The position numbers and the translations under genes were made by a program. The notes below the pieces were generated by a model. It was not told the DNA's origin and made no database searches. It was given only the letters and a program-made list of their open reading frames with translations. This document shows, one piece after another, positions 50,660 to 59,093 of a stretch of DNA of 64,000 bases; within the stretch, counting starts at the first letter, position 1; the number at the start of each line of letters is the position of its first letter. Source of the stretch: Paraburkholderia kururiensis (GTDB lineage Bacteria > Pseudomonadota > Gammaproteobacteria > Burkholderiales > Burkholderiaceae); assembly GCF_034424375.1 (NCBI RefSeq), contig NZ_CP139965.1, forward strand, positions 3,782,001 through 3,846,000, read 5' to 3'.

Positions 50660-50975
50660 CCTGATTCCGGTGTGGTGAAGAAGCCGGGAGCGTGCCCGGC
50701 GTCGCCTGCCGCAACGCCTTGGCGGGACTGGACCGGCGGCCTGCGGCTGCGGATTCGATCTGGTTTCGCATTCTGCTTGATGCCGCCACGCCCCGCAACC
50801 CGACAAAAGAGCCGGACAAAACGGCAACAAAGAAGGCGCGCGGCGTTTCTGCCGCACTCATAGCCTCGGCCCGCCAGGGACCGGCGCCACCGAAGCGCGT
50901 CCGGCCTTCTTCCCTGCCCCGCCATCGCCGGAACGGTAAAATGACACCTTTCGATTCGCCCTCTCCCATCACGTC
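50660..50975. other. Divergent intergenic region between apaG and rpe
   Basis: 316 bp without a supported gene. TAAAAT near 50,936-50,941 could be the rpe -10, about 35 bp from the ATG, but the -35 is poor. Confidence 0.35.
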
Positions 50976-51665
50976 ATGACGCAATTCCGCATCGCTCCCA
51001 GCATCCTGTCCGCCGACTTCGCGCGGCTCGGCGAAGAAGTCCGCAACGTTGTCGCCGCCGGCGCCGACTGGATTCACTTCGACGTGATGGACAATCACTA
51101 CGTGCCGAACCTGACGATCGGTCCGCTCGTGTGCGAGGCGATCCGCCCGCACGTCCAGGTGCCCATCGACGTGCATCTGATGGTGCGTCCCGTCGACCGC
51201 ATCGTGCCCGACTTCGCGAAGGCCGGCGCGAATCTGATCAGCTTTCATCCGGAAGGCTCGGACCACATCGACCGCACGCTCTCGCTGATCCGCGATCACG
51301 GCTGCAAGGCGGGGCTCGTGTTCAATCCGGCCACGCCGCTCAACTACCTCGATCACGTGATGGACCGGGTCGACCTCGTGCTCATCATGTCAGTGAATCC
51401 GGGCTTCGGCGGCCAGTCGTTCATTCCCGAAGCACTCAACAAGCTGCGCGAGGCGCGCCGCCGCATCGACGCCTATCGCGACAAGACCGGCCGCGAGATT
51501 CATCTCGAAGTGGACGGCGGCGTGAAGGTCGACAACATCGCGGAAATCGCGGCAGCGGGCGCGGACACCTTCGTGGCCGGCTCGGCCATCTTCGGCAAGC
51601 CCGACTACCGCGCCGTCATCGACGACATGCGCGGCGCGCTCGCCACCGTGAAGCACGACCAGTAA
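50976..51665 (+). CDS. rpe: Ribulose-phosphate 3-epimerase
   Basis: A 229-residue TIM-barrel enzyme interconverting ribulose-5-P and xylulose-5-P in the pentose phosphate/Calvin routes. IAPSILSADFARL, WIHFDVMDNHYVPNLTIG, VDLHLMV-like HLMVRPVDR and LIMSVNPGFGGQSF with EVDGGVKVDNI are family motifs with metal ligands His and Asp. Its stop shares a base with the gph start (TAATG), so the two genes are coupled. Confidence 0.96.
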   Translation: MTQFRIAPSILSADFARLGEEVRNVVAAGADWIHFDVMDNHYVPNLTIGPLVCEAIRPHVQVPIDVHLMVRPVDRIVPDFAKAGANLISFHPEGSDHIDRTLSLIRDHGCKAGLVFNPATPLNYLDHVMDRVDLVLIMSVNPGFGGQSFIPEALNKLREARRRIDAYRDKTGREIHLEVDGGVKVDNIAEIAAAGADTFVAGSAIFGKPDYRAVIDDMRGALATVKHDQ

Positions 51666-52369
51666 TGCGCGCGCCTACCTTCACGGCACCGCGCATCGAA
51701 GCCGCGATCATCGACCTCGACGGCACGATGGTCGATACGGCCGACGACTTCGCCGCCGGCCTCAACGGCATGCTCGCGCAGCTCGACGCGGAAGAAACCA
51801 CGCGCGAGGAAGTGGTGGGCTACGTCGGCAAGGGCTCGGAGCATCTGATCCGCAGCGTGCTCGCGCCACGCTTCGCGCAAGACGAAGCGCAAAGCCGCTT
51901 CGACGAAGCCCTCGCGCTCTATCAGGACGAGTACGCGCGCATCAACGGCCGCTACACGCGGCTCTATCCCGACGTGGAAGCGGGCCTTGCCGCGATGCGC
52001 GGCGCCGGCCTGAAGCTCGCCTGCGTCACCAACAAGCCGCACCGTTTCGCCATCGAACTGCTGCGGCAATATGGGCTCTTCGACTACTTCACCGTGATCC
52101 TCGGGGGCGACAGCGTGGCGCGCAAAAAGCCTGATCCGTTGCCCATGCTGACCGCCTGCACCGCGCTTGGCGTGACGCCGCAGGCCGCGGTCGCCATCGG
52201 CGATTCGGAAAACGATGCGCTCGCGGGCCGCGCGGCCGGCATGGCGACGCTCACCGTCCCTTACGGCTACAACCACGGCCAGCCTGTACACAAAATCGAT
52301 TCGGATGGTATAGTCGCCACGTTGCTCGACGCCGCCAAGGCGATCGCGGCGCACAATTCACCGACTTGA
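51665..52369 (+). CDS. gph: Phosphoglycolate phosphatase
   Basis: A 234-residue HAD phosphatase that removes phosphate from 2-phosphoglycolate. IIDLDGTMVDTADDF holds the nucleophile D17 and D19; VTNKPHRF is motif II; RKKPDP motif III; GDSENDALAGRAAG motif IV. The rpe-gph-trpE order is common in proteobacteria. The start is TAATG with rpe. Its 3' end holds a promoter candidate for the trp leader (52285-52314). Confidence 0.94.
   Translation: MRAPTFTAPRIEAAIIDLDGTMVDTADDFAAGLNGMLAQLDAEETTREEVVGYVGKGSEHLIRSVLAPRFAQDEAQSRFDEALALYQDEYARINGRYTRLYPDVEAGLAAMRGAGLKLACVTNKPHRFAIELLRQYGLFDYFTVILGGDSVARKKPDPLPMLTACTALGVTPQAAVAIGDSENDALAGRAAGMATLTVPYGYNHGQPVHKIDSDGIVATLLDAAKAIAAHNSPT
52285..52314 (+). 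promoter_or_regulatory. Candidate trp promoter inside the 3' end of gph
   Basis: TGTACA (52285-52290), 18-bp spacer, TATAGT (52309-52314). It would start near 52,321, giving a roughly 60-nt leader before the leader peptide and an attenuated transcript of about 180 nt. Read-through from rpe-gph is the alternative. Confidence 0.45.
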
Positions 52370-52382
52370 ACAGTCCTTCCTC

Positions 52383-52457
52383 ATGTTTCTGAATAAAAAA
52401 CGGAGTCTGAGCAGCATCGACCGGGGAGCATGGCCCTGGCGTCGCTGGTCACACTAA
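52383..52457 (+). CDS. trpL: trp operon leader peptide TrpL (24 aa, Trp-rich)
   Basis: A 24-codon frame, ATG to TAA, lying 13 bp after gph. Residues 17-22 are WPWRRW, three Trp codons in six, immediately before a two-hairpin structure and 385 bp upstream of trpE. Tryptophan is otherwise rare, so the density points to a leader peptide that senses charged tRNA-Trp. No good ribosome binding site is visible before the ATG; the nearest upstream sequence is pyrimidine-rich. Confidence 0.8.
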   Translation: MFLNKKRSLSSIDRGAWPWRRWSH

Positions 52458-52501
52458 CCTCTGCAGAGGTACGCTGAAGCTCGTCTTCGGCGCTGTTTTT
52501 T
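52457..52501 (+). terminator. trp attenuator: hairpin plus intrinsic terminator
   Basis: A 14-bp perfect palindrome ACCTCTGCAGAGGT (52457-52470) overlaps the leader stop and forms a 5-bp stem. It is followed by the terminator stem CGCTGAAG/CTTCGGCG (52472-52479 and 52485-52492, loop CTCGT) and a T run (52496-52501). If the ribosome stalls at the Trp codons, an alternative fold should prevent the terminator; the antiterminator pairing was not worked out. Confidence 0.75.
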
Positions 52502-52842
52502 ACTTCGTTGCGCGTTCCATCCAGCCTTTAGTCGTACAGAGGTGCCCAACACCTCGGGCTGCGCTGGACGCCGGTCCCCCCGCGTTATCCAGCTTGTCGT
52601 CGTAGTCCCTTCCGGCCGTTCGGGTCATTGCCAGGCCCTTTCAGGCTGTGCGCGCCGCGCGAGCATGTACCCTATCCGGTACGCCGCGCGCCGCGTCGGA
52701 ACAGGATCGCGCCGACAAGACGGCGAATCGCCGGGACTGTCCGCACCGCCGGTACCGCAGGCAAAGCGCCTGCACCAGGCCGGCAACGCAACGCCCCAGA
52801 CCAGGCCCGTCGACCGGCCGCCCGTACGAACAGGATCGGAAC
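52502..52842 (+). other. Leader region between the trp attenuator and trpE
   Basis: 341 bp without a supported gene. It contains a small hairpin GAGGTG/CACCTC (about 52,541-52,558) and the direct repeat GAACAGGATCG at 52699-52709 and 52828-52838, the second just before the trpE ATG. Confidence 0.45.
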
Positions 52843-54336
52843 ATGACCGAACTCGAATTCCAGTCTCTCGCCAACGAGGGCTACAACCGCATTCCGCTCA
52901 TCGCCGAGGCGCTCGCCGACCTCGAAACGCCGCTCTCGCTCTACCTGAAGCTCGCGCAGACCGAACGCGCCGGTGCCAACTCGTTCCTGCTCGAATCCGT
53001 GGTGGGCGGCGAGCGCTTCGGGCGCTACTCGTTCATCGGCTTGCCCGCGCGCACGCTCGTGCGCACGCGCAACGGCGTGTCGGAAGTGGTGCGCGACGGC
53101 CAAGTCGTCGAAACCCACGAAGGCGATCCGCTCGACTTCATCGCGACGTTCCAGGCGCGCTTCAAGGTGGCGCAGCGCCCGGGCCTGCCGCGTTTCTGCG
53201 GCGGCCTCGCAGGCTATTTCGGCTACGACGCCGTGCGCTACATCGAGAAGAAGCTTGCCCACACCGCGCCGCCGGACGACCTCGGCATGCCGGACATCCA
53301 GTTGCTCCTCACCGAGGAAGTGGCCGTCATCGACAACCTCGCCGGCAAGCTCTATCTGATCGTCTACGCCGACCCCGCCACGCCCGAGGCCTACACGAAG
53401 GCGAAGCAGCGTCTGCGCGAACTGCGCCAGCGCCTGCGTACCACGGTCCAGCCGCCTGTGACGTCGGCGAGCGTGCGCACCGAAACCTATCGCGAGTTCA
53501 AGAAAGACGACTATCTGGCCGCCGTGCGCAAGGCCAAGGAATACATCGCGGCCGGCGAACTGATGCAGGTGCAGGTCGGCCAGCGTCTCACCAAGCCGTA
53601 TCGCGACAATCCGCTTTCGTTGTACCGCGCGCTGCGTTCGCTGAATCCGTCGCCGTACATGTACTACTACAACTTCGGCGACTTCCACGTGGTGGGCGCA
53701 TCGCCGGAAATTCTGGTGCGCCAGGAAAAGCGCGGCGAAGACCAGATCGTCACGATCCGGCCGCTCGCGGGCACGCGTCCGCGCGGCAACACGCCGGAGC
53801 GCGATGCCGAACTCGCCACCGAACTGCTCAACGACCCGAAGGAAATCGCCGAGCACGTCATGCTGATCGACCTCGCGCGCAACGACGTGGGCCGCATCGC
53901 GCAGATCGGCTCCGTCGCGGTAACCGACAAGATGGTGATCGAAAAGTACTCGCACGTGCAGCACATCGTGAGTTCGGTGGAAGGCAAGCTCAAGCCCGGC
54001 ATGACGAACTTCGACGTACTGCGCGCCACGTTCCCGGCAGGCACGCTTTCGGGCGCGCCGAAGGTGCGCGCGATGGAACTGATCGACGAACTGGAGCCTG
54101 TGAAGCGCGGTCTGTACGGCGGCGCCGTGGGCTACCTGTCGTTCAGCGGCGAGATGGATCTCGCCATCGCCATCCGCACCGGACTCATCCGCAACGGCAA
54201 TCTGTATGTGCAGGCGGCGGCGGGCATCGTTGCGGATTCCGTGCCCGAGTCCGAATGGCAAGAGACCGAGAACAAAGCCCGCGCGGTGCTGCGCGCGGCG
54301 GAGCAGGTGCAGGACGGCCTCGACAGCGACTTCTGA
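52843..54336 (+). CDS. trpE: Anthranilate synthase component I
   Basis: A 497-residue chorismate-utilising enzyme that, with TrpG, makes anthranilate. FLLESVVGGERFGRYSFIG near residue 48 is the tryptophan feedback-inhibition region (LLES). The catalytic core has ASPEILVR, TIRPLAGTRPRG, EHVMLIDLARNDVGRI and FPAGTLSGAPKVRAMELI. ATG 52843 (MTELEFQSLANEG) has AGGA eight bases upstream; the frame stays open far upstream but is not coding. trpG follows after 13 bp. Confidence 0.96.
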   Translation: MTELEFQSLANEGYNRIPLIAEALADLETPLSLYLKLAQTERAGANSFLLESVVGGERFGRYSFIGLPARTLVRTRNGVSEVVRDGQVVETHEGDPLDFIATFQARFKVAQRPGLPRFCGGLAGYFGYDAVRYIEKKLAHTAPPDDLGMPDIQLLLTEEVAVIDNLAGKLYLIVYADPATPEAYTKAKQRLRELRQRLRTTVQPPVTSASVRTETYREFKKDDYLAAVRKAKEYIAAGELMQVQVGQRLTKPYRDNPLSLYRALRSLNPSPYMYYYNFGDFHVVGASPEILVRQEKRGEDQIVTIRPLAGTRPRGNTPERDAELATELLNDPKEIAEHVMLIDLARNDVGRIAQIGSVAVTDKMVIEKYSHVQHIVSSVEGKLKPGMTNFDVLRATFPAGTLSGAPKVRAMELIDELEPVKRGLYGGAVGYLSFSGEMDLAIAIRTGLIRNGNLYVQAAAGIVADSVPESEWQETENKARAVLRAAEQVQDGLDSDF

Positions 54337-54349
54337 CCGGAGACAGACC

Positions 54350-54943
54350 ATGTTGCTCATGATCGACAACTACGACTCGTTCACCTATAACCTGGTCCAG
54401 TACTTCGGCGAACTCGGCGAAGACGTGCGGACCTACCGCAACGACGAAATCACGCTCGACGAAATCGCACAGCTCAACCCCGAGCGCATCTGCCTTTCGC
54501 CGGGCCCGAGCAATCCGCAGCACGCCGGCATCACGCTCGACGTCCTGCGCCACTTCAGCGGCCGCATTCCGATTCTCGGCGTGTGCCTTGGCCACCAGGC
54601 CATCGGCGAAGCGTTCGGTGGTCGCGTGGTGCGCGCGAAGACCATCATGCACGGCAAGGTGAGCCAGATCGAAACGGACTGCAAAGGCGTGTTCGCCGAC
54701 CTGCCGCGCCACTTCAACGTGACGCGTTATCACTCGCTCGCCATCGAGCGCGACACGCTGCCCGACTGCCTCGAAATTTCGGCCTGGACCGAAGACGGCG
54801 AAATCATGGGCGTGCGTCACAAGACGCTGCCCGTGGAAGGCGTACAGTTCCACCCCGAATCGATTCTGTCTGAGCACGGCCACGCGCTGCTCGAGAACTT
54901 CCTGAAGCAGTCGAAACGTGTAGCAGCAGAACAAGGCGCGTGA
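54350..54943 (+). CDS. trpG: Anthranilate synthase component II (glutamine amidotransferase)
   Basis: A 197-residue class I glutamine amidotransferase that feeds ammonia to TrpE. The nucleophile is in LGVCLGHQAIGEAFGG at about residue 79, SPGPSNPQHAG is near 50, and the catalytic HPE is in GVQFHPESIL. Similar enzymes can also serve PabB (pabA), but the neighbours make trpG the primary role. The product ends four bases into the upstream trpD start alternative. Confidence 0.95.
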   Translation: MLLMIDNYDSFTYNLVQYFGELGEDVRTYRNDEITLDEIAQLNPERICLSPGPSNPQHAGITLDVLRHFSGRIPILGVCLGHQAIGEAFGGRVVRAKTIMHGKVSQIETDCKGVFADLPRHFNVTRYHSLAIERDTLPDCLEISAWTEDGEIMGVRHKTLPVEGVQFHPESILSEHGHALLENFLKQSKRVAAEQGA

Positions 54944-54963
54944 TGAAGAGCGGAGCAGACATC

Positions 54964-55992
54964 ATGATCACCCCACAGGAAGCGCTCCAGCGCACCATCG
55001 AGCACCGCGAGATCTTTCACGACGAGATGCTGCACCTGATGCGGCTCATCATGCGCGGCGAGCTGTCGCCGGTGATGACGTCGGCCATTCTCACGGGCCT
55101 GCGCGTCAAGAAGGAAACCATCGGCGAGATCACCGCGGCGGCCACCGTGATGCGCGAGTTTTCGAATCGCGTGAACGTGCCCGACAGCGACAACTTCGTC
55201 GACATCGTCGGCACGGGCGGCGACGGCTCGCACACGTTCAATATCTCGACTGCAACCATGTTCGTGACGGCAGCCGCCGGCGCGCGTGTGGCGAAGCACG
55301 GCAACCGCGGCGTGTCGAGCAAGTCGGGTAGCGCGGACGTGCTCGAAGCGCTCGGCGTGAACATCGACCTGCAGCCGGACCAGGTGGCCGCCTCCATCGC
55401 CGAAACGGGCATGGGCTTCATGTTCGCGCCCAACCATCATCCGGCGATGAAGAACGTCGCGCCGGTGCGCCGCGAACTGGGCGTGCGGACCATCTTCAAC
55501 ATTCTCGGCCCGCTCACGAATCCGGCCGGCGCGCCGAATCAATTGATGGGCGTGTTTCACCCGGACCTCGTCGGCATTCAGGTACGCGTGATGCAACGTC
55601 TCGGCGCGAAGCACGTGCTCGTCGTGTACGGCAAGGACGGCATGGACGAGGTCTCGCTCGGCGCGGCCACGCTCGTCGGCGAATTGCGCGACGGCGAAGT
55701 GCACGAGTACGAGATTCACCCCGAGGACTTCGGCATGCAGATGGTGTCGAACCGCACGCTGAAGGTGGCCGACGCAAGCGAGTCGAAGACGCTGCTGCTC
55801 GAAGCGCTCGACAACAAGCCGGGCGTCGCGCGCGAGATCGTCGTGCTGAATGCGGGCACCGCGCTCTATTCGGCGAACGTGGCGGCGTCGATTGCGGACG
55901 GCATCCAGGTGGCGCGCGAAGCCATCGCGAGCGGCCGCGCGCGCGCCAAGGTAGACGAGCTGGTACGTTTCACGCAGCAATTCAAGCGTTAA
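54964..55992 (+). CDS. trpD: Anthranilate phosphoribosyltransferase
   Basis: A 342-residue enzyme that transfers phosphoribose from PRPP to anthranilate. VDIVGTGGDGSHTFNIST is the PRPP loop, AKHGNRGVSSKSGSADVLEAL the second loop, and GPLTNPAGAPNQLMGVF another family mark. The start at 54964 is chosen because GGAG (54952-54955) lies eight bases upstream; an ATG at 54940 overlapping the trpG stop would add eight residues. Confidence 0.95.
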   Translation: MITPQEALQRTIEHREIFHDEMLHLMRLIMRGELSPVMTSAILTGLRVKKETIGEITAAATVMREFSNRVNVPDSDNFVDIVGTGGDGSHTFNISTATMFVTAAAGARVAKHGNRGVSSKSGSADVLEALGVNIDLQPDQVAASIAETGMGFMFAPNHHPAMKNVAPVRRELGVRTIFNILGPLTNPAGAPNQLMGVFHPDLVGIQVRVMQRLGAKHVLVVYGKDGMDEVSLGAATLVGELRDGEVHEYEIHPEDFGMQMVSNRTLKVADASESKTLLLEALDNKPGVAREIVVLNAGTALYSANVAASIADGIQVAREAIASGRARAKVDELVRFTQQFKR

Positions 55993-56028
55993 TCGAAGCG
56001 CTAATTGAAGCGATAAGGATCGCAAATC

Positions 56029-56814
56029 ATGAGTGACATTCTCCAACGCATCATCGCGGTGAAACACGAAGAAGTGCGCGCGGCGCAAGAGAGCGCGCCG
56101 CTCGAAGAACTGCGGCTGGCGGCGTCGGCGCGCGATCTGCGCGACTTCGTGGGCGCCATTCGCGCGAAACACGAAACCGGCCTCGCCGCAGTGATCGCCG
56201 AAGTGAAGAAGGCGAGCCCCTCAAAAGGCGTGCTGCGCGAGCATTTCGTGCCGGCCGACATTGCTCGCTCGTATGCCGCCCACGGCGCCGCGTGCCTTTC
56301 CGTGCTGACCGACGTGCAGTTCTTCCAGGGCAGCGCCGCCTACCTCGAAGAAGCGCGCGCCGCGTGCAACCTGCCGGTACTGCGCAAGGACTTCATCGTC
56401 GACCCGTACCAGGTGCTCGAAGCGCGCGCCATGGGCGCCGACGCGATCCTGCTGATCGCCGCCGCGCTCGAAACGTCGCAGATGCAGGAACTCGAAGCGT
56501 ACGCGCACTCGCTCGGTCTCGCGGTGCTCGTGGAAGTGCACGACAGCAACGAATTGCAGGAAGCGCTCAAGCTGACCACGCCGCTCATCGGCATCAACAA
56601 CCGCAATCTGCGGACGTTCGAAACGTCGCTGGAAACCACGCTCGGCATGCTACGTTCGATTCCGCACGACCGTATCGTCGTGACCGAATCGGGCATCCTC
56701 TCGCGTGCGGACGTCGAGCGCATGCGCGAACACTCGGTGAACACGTTCCTCGTGGGCGAGGCGTTCATGCGCGCGGCGGAACCGGGCGCGGAGCTTGCGC
56801 GCATGTTCTTCTGA
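56029..56814 (+). CDS. trpC: Indole-3-glycerol phosphate synthase
   Basis: A 261-residue TIM-barrel decarboxylase/cyclase. AVIAEVKKASPSKGVLRE has the catalytic Lys, VLRKDFIVDPYQV the second Lys/Asp pair, GINNRNLRTFET and ESGILSRADVERM the phosphate site. It is monofunctional (no TrpF domain), as in other beta- and alphaproteobacteria. It follows trpD by 36 bp. Confidence 0.96.
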   Translation: MSDILQRIIAVKHEEVRAAQESAPLEELRLAASARDLRDFVGAIRAKHETGLAAVIAEVKKASPSKGVLREHFVPADIARSYAAHGAACLSVLTDVQFFQGSAAYLEEARAACNLPVLRKDFIVDPYQVLEARAMGADAILLIAAALETSQMQELEAYAHSLGLAVLVEVHDSNELQEALKLTTPLIGINNRNLRTFETSLETTLGMLRSIPHDRIVVTESGILSRADVERMREHSVNTFLVGEAFMRAAEPGAELARMFF

Positions 56815-56841
56815 ACCCGCTCATCCGTCCCCTCAGCAGTC

Positions 56842-57495
56842 ATGGCCATTGAACGCGAAATCAAGCTGGCGTTGCCGCAGGCGCAAGTCGCCACCGCGGC
56901 CCAGTTCTTTACCGCGCGCGCCGGGCTCGCCGGCCGCGCCATCCGGCTCGAGAACGCCTATTTCGACACGCCGCAACTCACGCTCTCCGCGGCTCGCAGC
57001 GCGCTGCGTCTGCGCCGCACGCCGCAGGGCTGGCTGCAGACCTTCAAGACCGCGGGCAACGCCACGGGCGGACTGCACGCGCGGCACGAATGGGAAATGC
57101 CGGTGTCCGGTGCAGCGCTCGAAATCGACGCGCTGCTGGCGACCTGCGACGAACCCTCAGCCGCCGCGGCACTGCGCAGCGCGGCGCCGCATCTGATCGA
57201 ACTCTTCCGCACGGACTTCACGCGCACGTTGTGGGAAATCCATACGGATGCCGCCGACGTGGAAGCCGCCATCGACCAGGGCGAAGTCGTGGCAGAGGTG
57301 AACGGCGGTTCGGCGGCGGCTGAAGTGCGGCGCATGCCGATCTGCGAGATCGAGCTGGAACTCAAGCGCGGCGACGAAGCGGCGCTGCACGCGCTCGCGG
57401 CCGAACTCGGCCGCCTGATTCCTGGTCTCGCGCCGGACAACGTCAGCAAGGCCCAACGCGGCTACCGTCTGCGCGAGGACGCGCGCAAAGATTGA
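56842..57495 (+). CDS. CYTH domain protein (triphosphate tunnel enzyme)
   Basis: A 217-residue CYTH/TTM protein. The ExExK signature appears as E4-R-E6-I-K8, and charged strands follow (ARSALRLRRTP, EWEMPV, ICEIELELKRGDEAAL), building the eight-stranded tunnel that binds a triphosphate and metals. Bacterial members are mostly inorganic triphosphatases; class IV adenylate cyclases share the fold. No CHAD domain is fused. It lies 27 bp after trpC and upstream of ung, so it is probably the tail of the trp transcript. Confidence 0.83.
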   Translation: MAIEREIKLALPQAQVATAAQFFTARAGLAGRAIRLENAYFDTPQLTLSAARSALRLRRTPQGWLQTFKTAGNATGGLHARHEWEMPVSGAALEIDALLATCDEPSAAAALRSAAPHLIELFRTDFTRTLWEIHTDAADVEAAIDQGEVVAEVNGGSAAAEVRRMPICEIELELKRGDEAALHALAAELGRLIPGLAPDNVSKAQRGYRLREDARKD

Positions 57496-57528
57496 GCCGC
57501 CACGCTTTTGCTGCGACACTTGCCCGCC

Positions 57529-58377
57529 ATGACCTCAGCCTCCCGTTCCCGATCCCGATCGCCGCAGACGTCCGCGGCATCGCAGCCCTCGCTCTTCGAC
57601 GAAGGCGCATCCGCGTCCGCTGACGCCCAAGCCACCGCCGACGCTTCCTCGTTGCACCCGCCGTTGCTCGAAGATCAGTTCGCCGCACTGCCGCCCGCCT
57701 GGCGCGAGCATCTGCGTCCGTTCACGGAAAGCGACGCCTACGCGCCGCTGTGCCGGTTCGTGGACGGCGAGCGCGCCGCCGGCAAGACCGTCTATCCCGC
57801 CGACGTGTTTCGCGCGCTGCGCCTGACCTCGCCCGACGAGGTGAAGGTGGTGATCCTGGGCCAGGACCCGTACCACGGCGAAGACCGCGGCACGCCGCAA
57901 GCGCACGGCCTCGCCTTTTCGGTGCCGCCTTCGGTGCGCCCACCGCCCTCGCTGCGCAATATCTTCAAGGAGATCGCAGCCAATTTCGGGCATGACGTGC
58001 CGCATCACGGCTGCCTCGACAGCTGGGCGCGCCAGGGCGTGCTGCTGCTCAACACGGTGCTGACGGTCGAACGCGACCAGGCCGCGAGCCACGCGAAGCG
58101 CGGCTGGGAGCAATGCACGGACACGCTGATCCACGAACTCGCCATGCGGCACGAGCATCTCGTGTTCATGCTGTGGGGTGCGCATGCGCAGGCAAAGCGT
58201 GCGCTGCTGGCCGGGCGACCGCATTGCGTACTGGAGGCGCCGCATCCGTCGCCGCTCTCCGCGCACCGCGGCTTTCTGGGCTGCCGGCACTTCGCGCTCG
58301 CCAACGACTATCTGCAGACACACGGGCGCACGCCGATCGACTGGCGGTTGCCCGACGAGGCCGAAGTGCTTGCCTGA
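57529..58377 (+). CDS. ung: Uracil-DNA glycosylase, with long N-terminal tail
   Basis: A 282-residue family 1 UDG. ILGQDPYHGED at 110-119 holds the catalytic Asp D113, and APHPSPLSAHRGFLG the minor-groove reading loop with His. Compared with the ~229-residue E. coli enzyme it has about 49 extra N-terminal residues, Ser/Ala-rich and probably disordered, containing QPSLF (19-23), which resembles a beta-clamp binding motif. ATG 57529 is chosen; a TTG at 57508 would add seven residues. Confidence 0.95.
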   Translation: MTSASRSRSRSPQTSAASQPSLFDEGASASADAQATADASSLHPPLLEDQFAALPPAWREHLRPFTESDAYAPLCRFVDGERAAGKTVYPADVFRALRLTSPDEVKVVILGQDPYHGEDRGTPQAHGLAFSVPPSVRPPPSLRNIFKEIAANFGHDVPHHGCLDSWARQGVLLLNTVLTVERDQAASHAKRGWEQCTDTLIHELAMRHEHLVFMLWGAHAQAKRALLAGRPHCVLEAPHPSPLSAHRGFLGCRHFALANDYLQTHGRTPIDWRLPDEAEVLA

Positions 58378-58420
58378 ACCCGCCGCCCGGCGGCAAGCCG
58401 CTCGCCGGGATAGCCAACGA

Positions 58421-58456
58421 AAAACGCCATGGAACACGACGTTCCATGGCGTTTTC
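58421..58456. terminator. Terminator between ung and the azoreductase gene
   Basis: A 15-bp perfect stem AAAACGCCATGGAAC (58421-58435) with loop ACGAC and its complement at 58441-58455. The A and T flanks make it bidirectional, serving both convergent genes. Confidence 0.92.
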
Positions 58457-58496
58457 ATTTCCGGCGTGGCCGCCGGCAGACCTGATGCGTGATCGC

Positions 58497-59093
58497 TCAG
58501 ACCGTCGCAATCGCTTCGCGCGCGCCGGCCAGCGCGGCGCTTGCCGCATCGGGGCCCATGTTCAGGCCTTCGGCATAGATGAAGTCCACGTCCGTGATGC
58601 CGATGAAGCCGAGGAACGTCTTGATGTACGGCGTCTGCGAATCCGCGGGCGTGCCGGCGTACTTGCCGCCGCGTGCCGAGACCACATACACCTTCTTGCC
58701 CTTCACCAGGCCTTCGGGACCGTTTTCGGTGTAGCGGAACGTGATGCCGGCGCGGGCGAGCTGGTCGAAATAGGCCTTGAGCTGCGTCGACACGCCGAAG
58801 TTGTACATCGGGGCGCCGATCACGACGATGTCGGCAGCCTGCAGTTCGGCGATCAGCGCGTCGCTGCGTGCGGCGATGGCTTGCTGCTCCGGCGTGCGCT
58901 GCTCGGCCGGCGTGAAGAAGGCGCCCAGCACGGCGTCGTCGAGGTGCGGCAGCGCATCGGCCAGCAGGTCACGGACGACGACCTTCGCGCCCGGATTCGA
59001 CTGTTGCAGCTTTGCGGTGAGTTCGGTGGCGAGCAGCGTCGACTGCGCGCCTTGCGAGCGGGCTGCCGAGTTGATTTGCAGAATCGTGGTCAT
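58497..59093 (-). CDS. azoR: FMN-dependent NADH-azoreductase
   Basis: A 198-residue flavodoxin-fold quinone/azo reductase of the AcpD/AzoR family. INSAARSQGAQST near residue 7 is the FMN phosphate loop, IVIGAPMYNFGVSTQLKAYFD the isoalloxazine-binding region and SARGGKY the third loop. The start at 59093 (MTTILQINSAARSQ) is clear; the frame extends to 59192. It is convergent with ung. Confidence 0.92.
   Translation of the reverse strand: MTTILQINSAARSQGAQSTLLATELTAKLQQSNPGAKVVVRDLLADALPHLDDAVLGAFFTPAEQRTPEQQAIAARSDALIAELQAADIVVIGAPMYNFGVSTQLKAYFDQLARAGITFRYTENGPEGLVKGKKVYVVSARGGKYAGTPADSQTPYIKTFLGFIGITDVDFIYAEGLNMGPDAASAALAGAREAIATV

Noticed and set aside
52285..52330. TrpR operator near the trp promoter candidate
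   Set aside because: Nothing resembles the ACTAGT-type palindrome of the enterobacterial trp operator.
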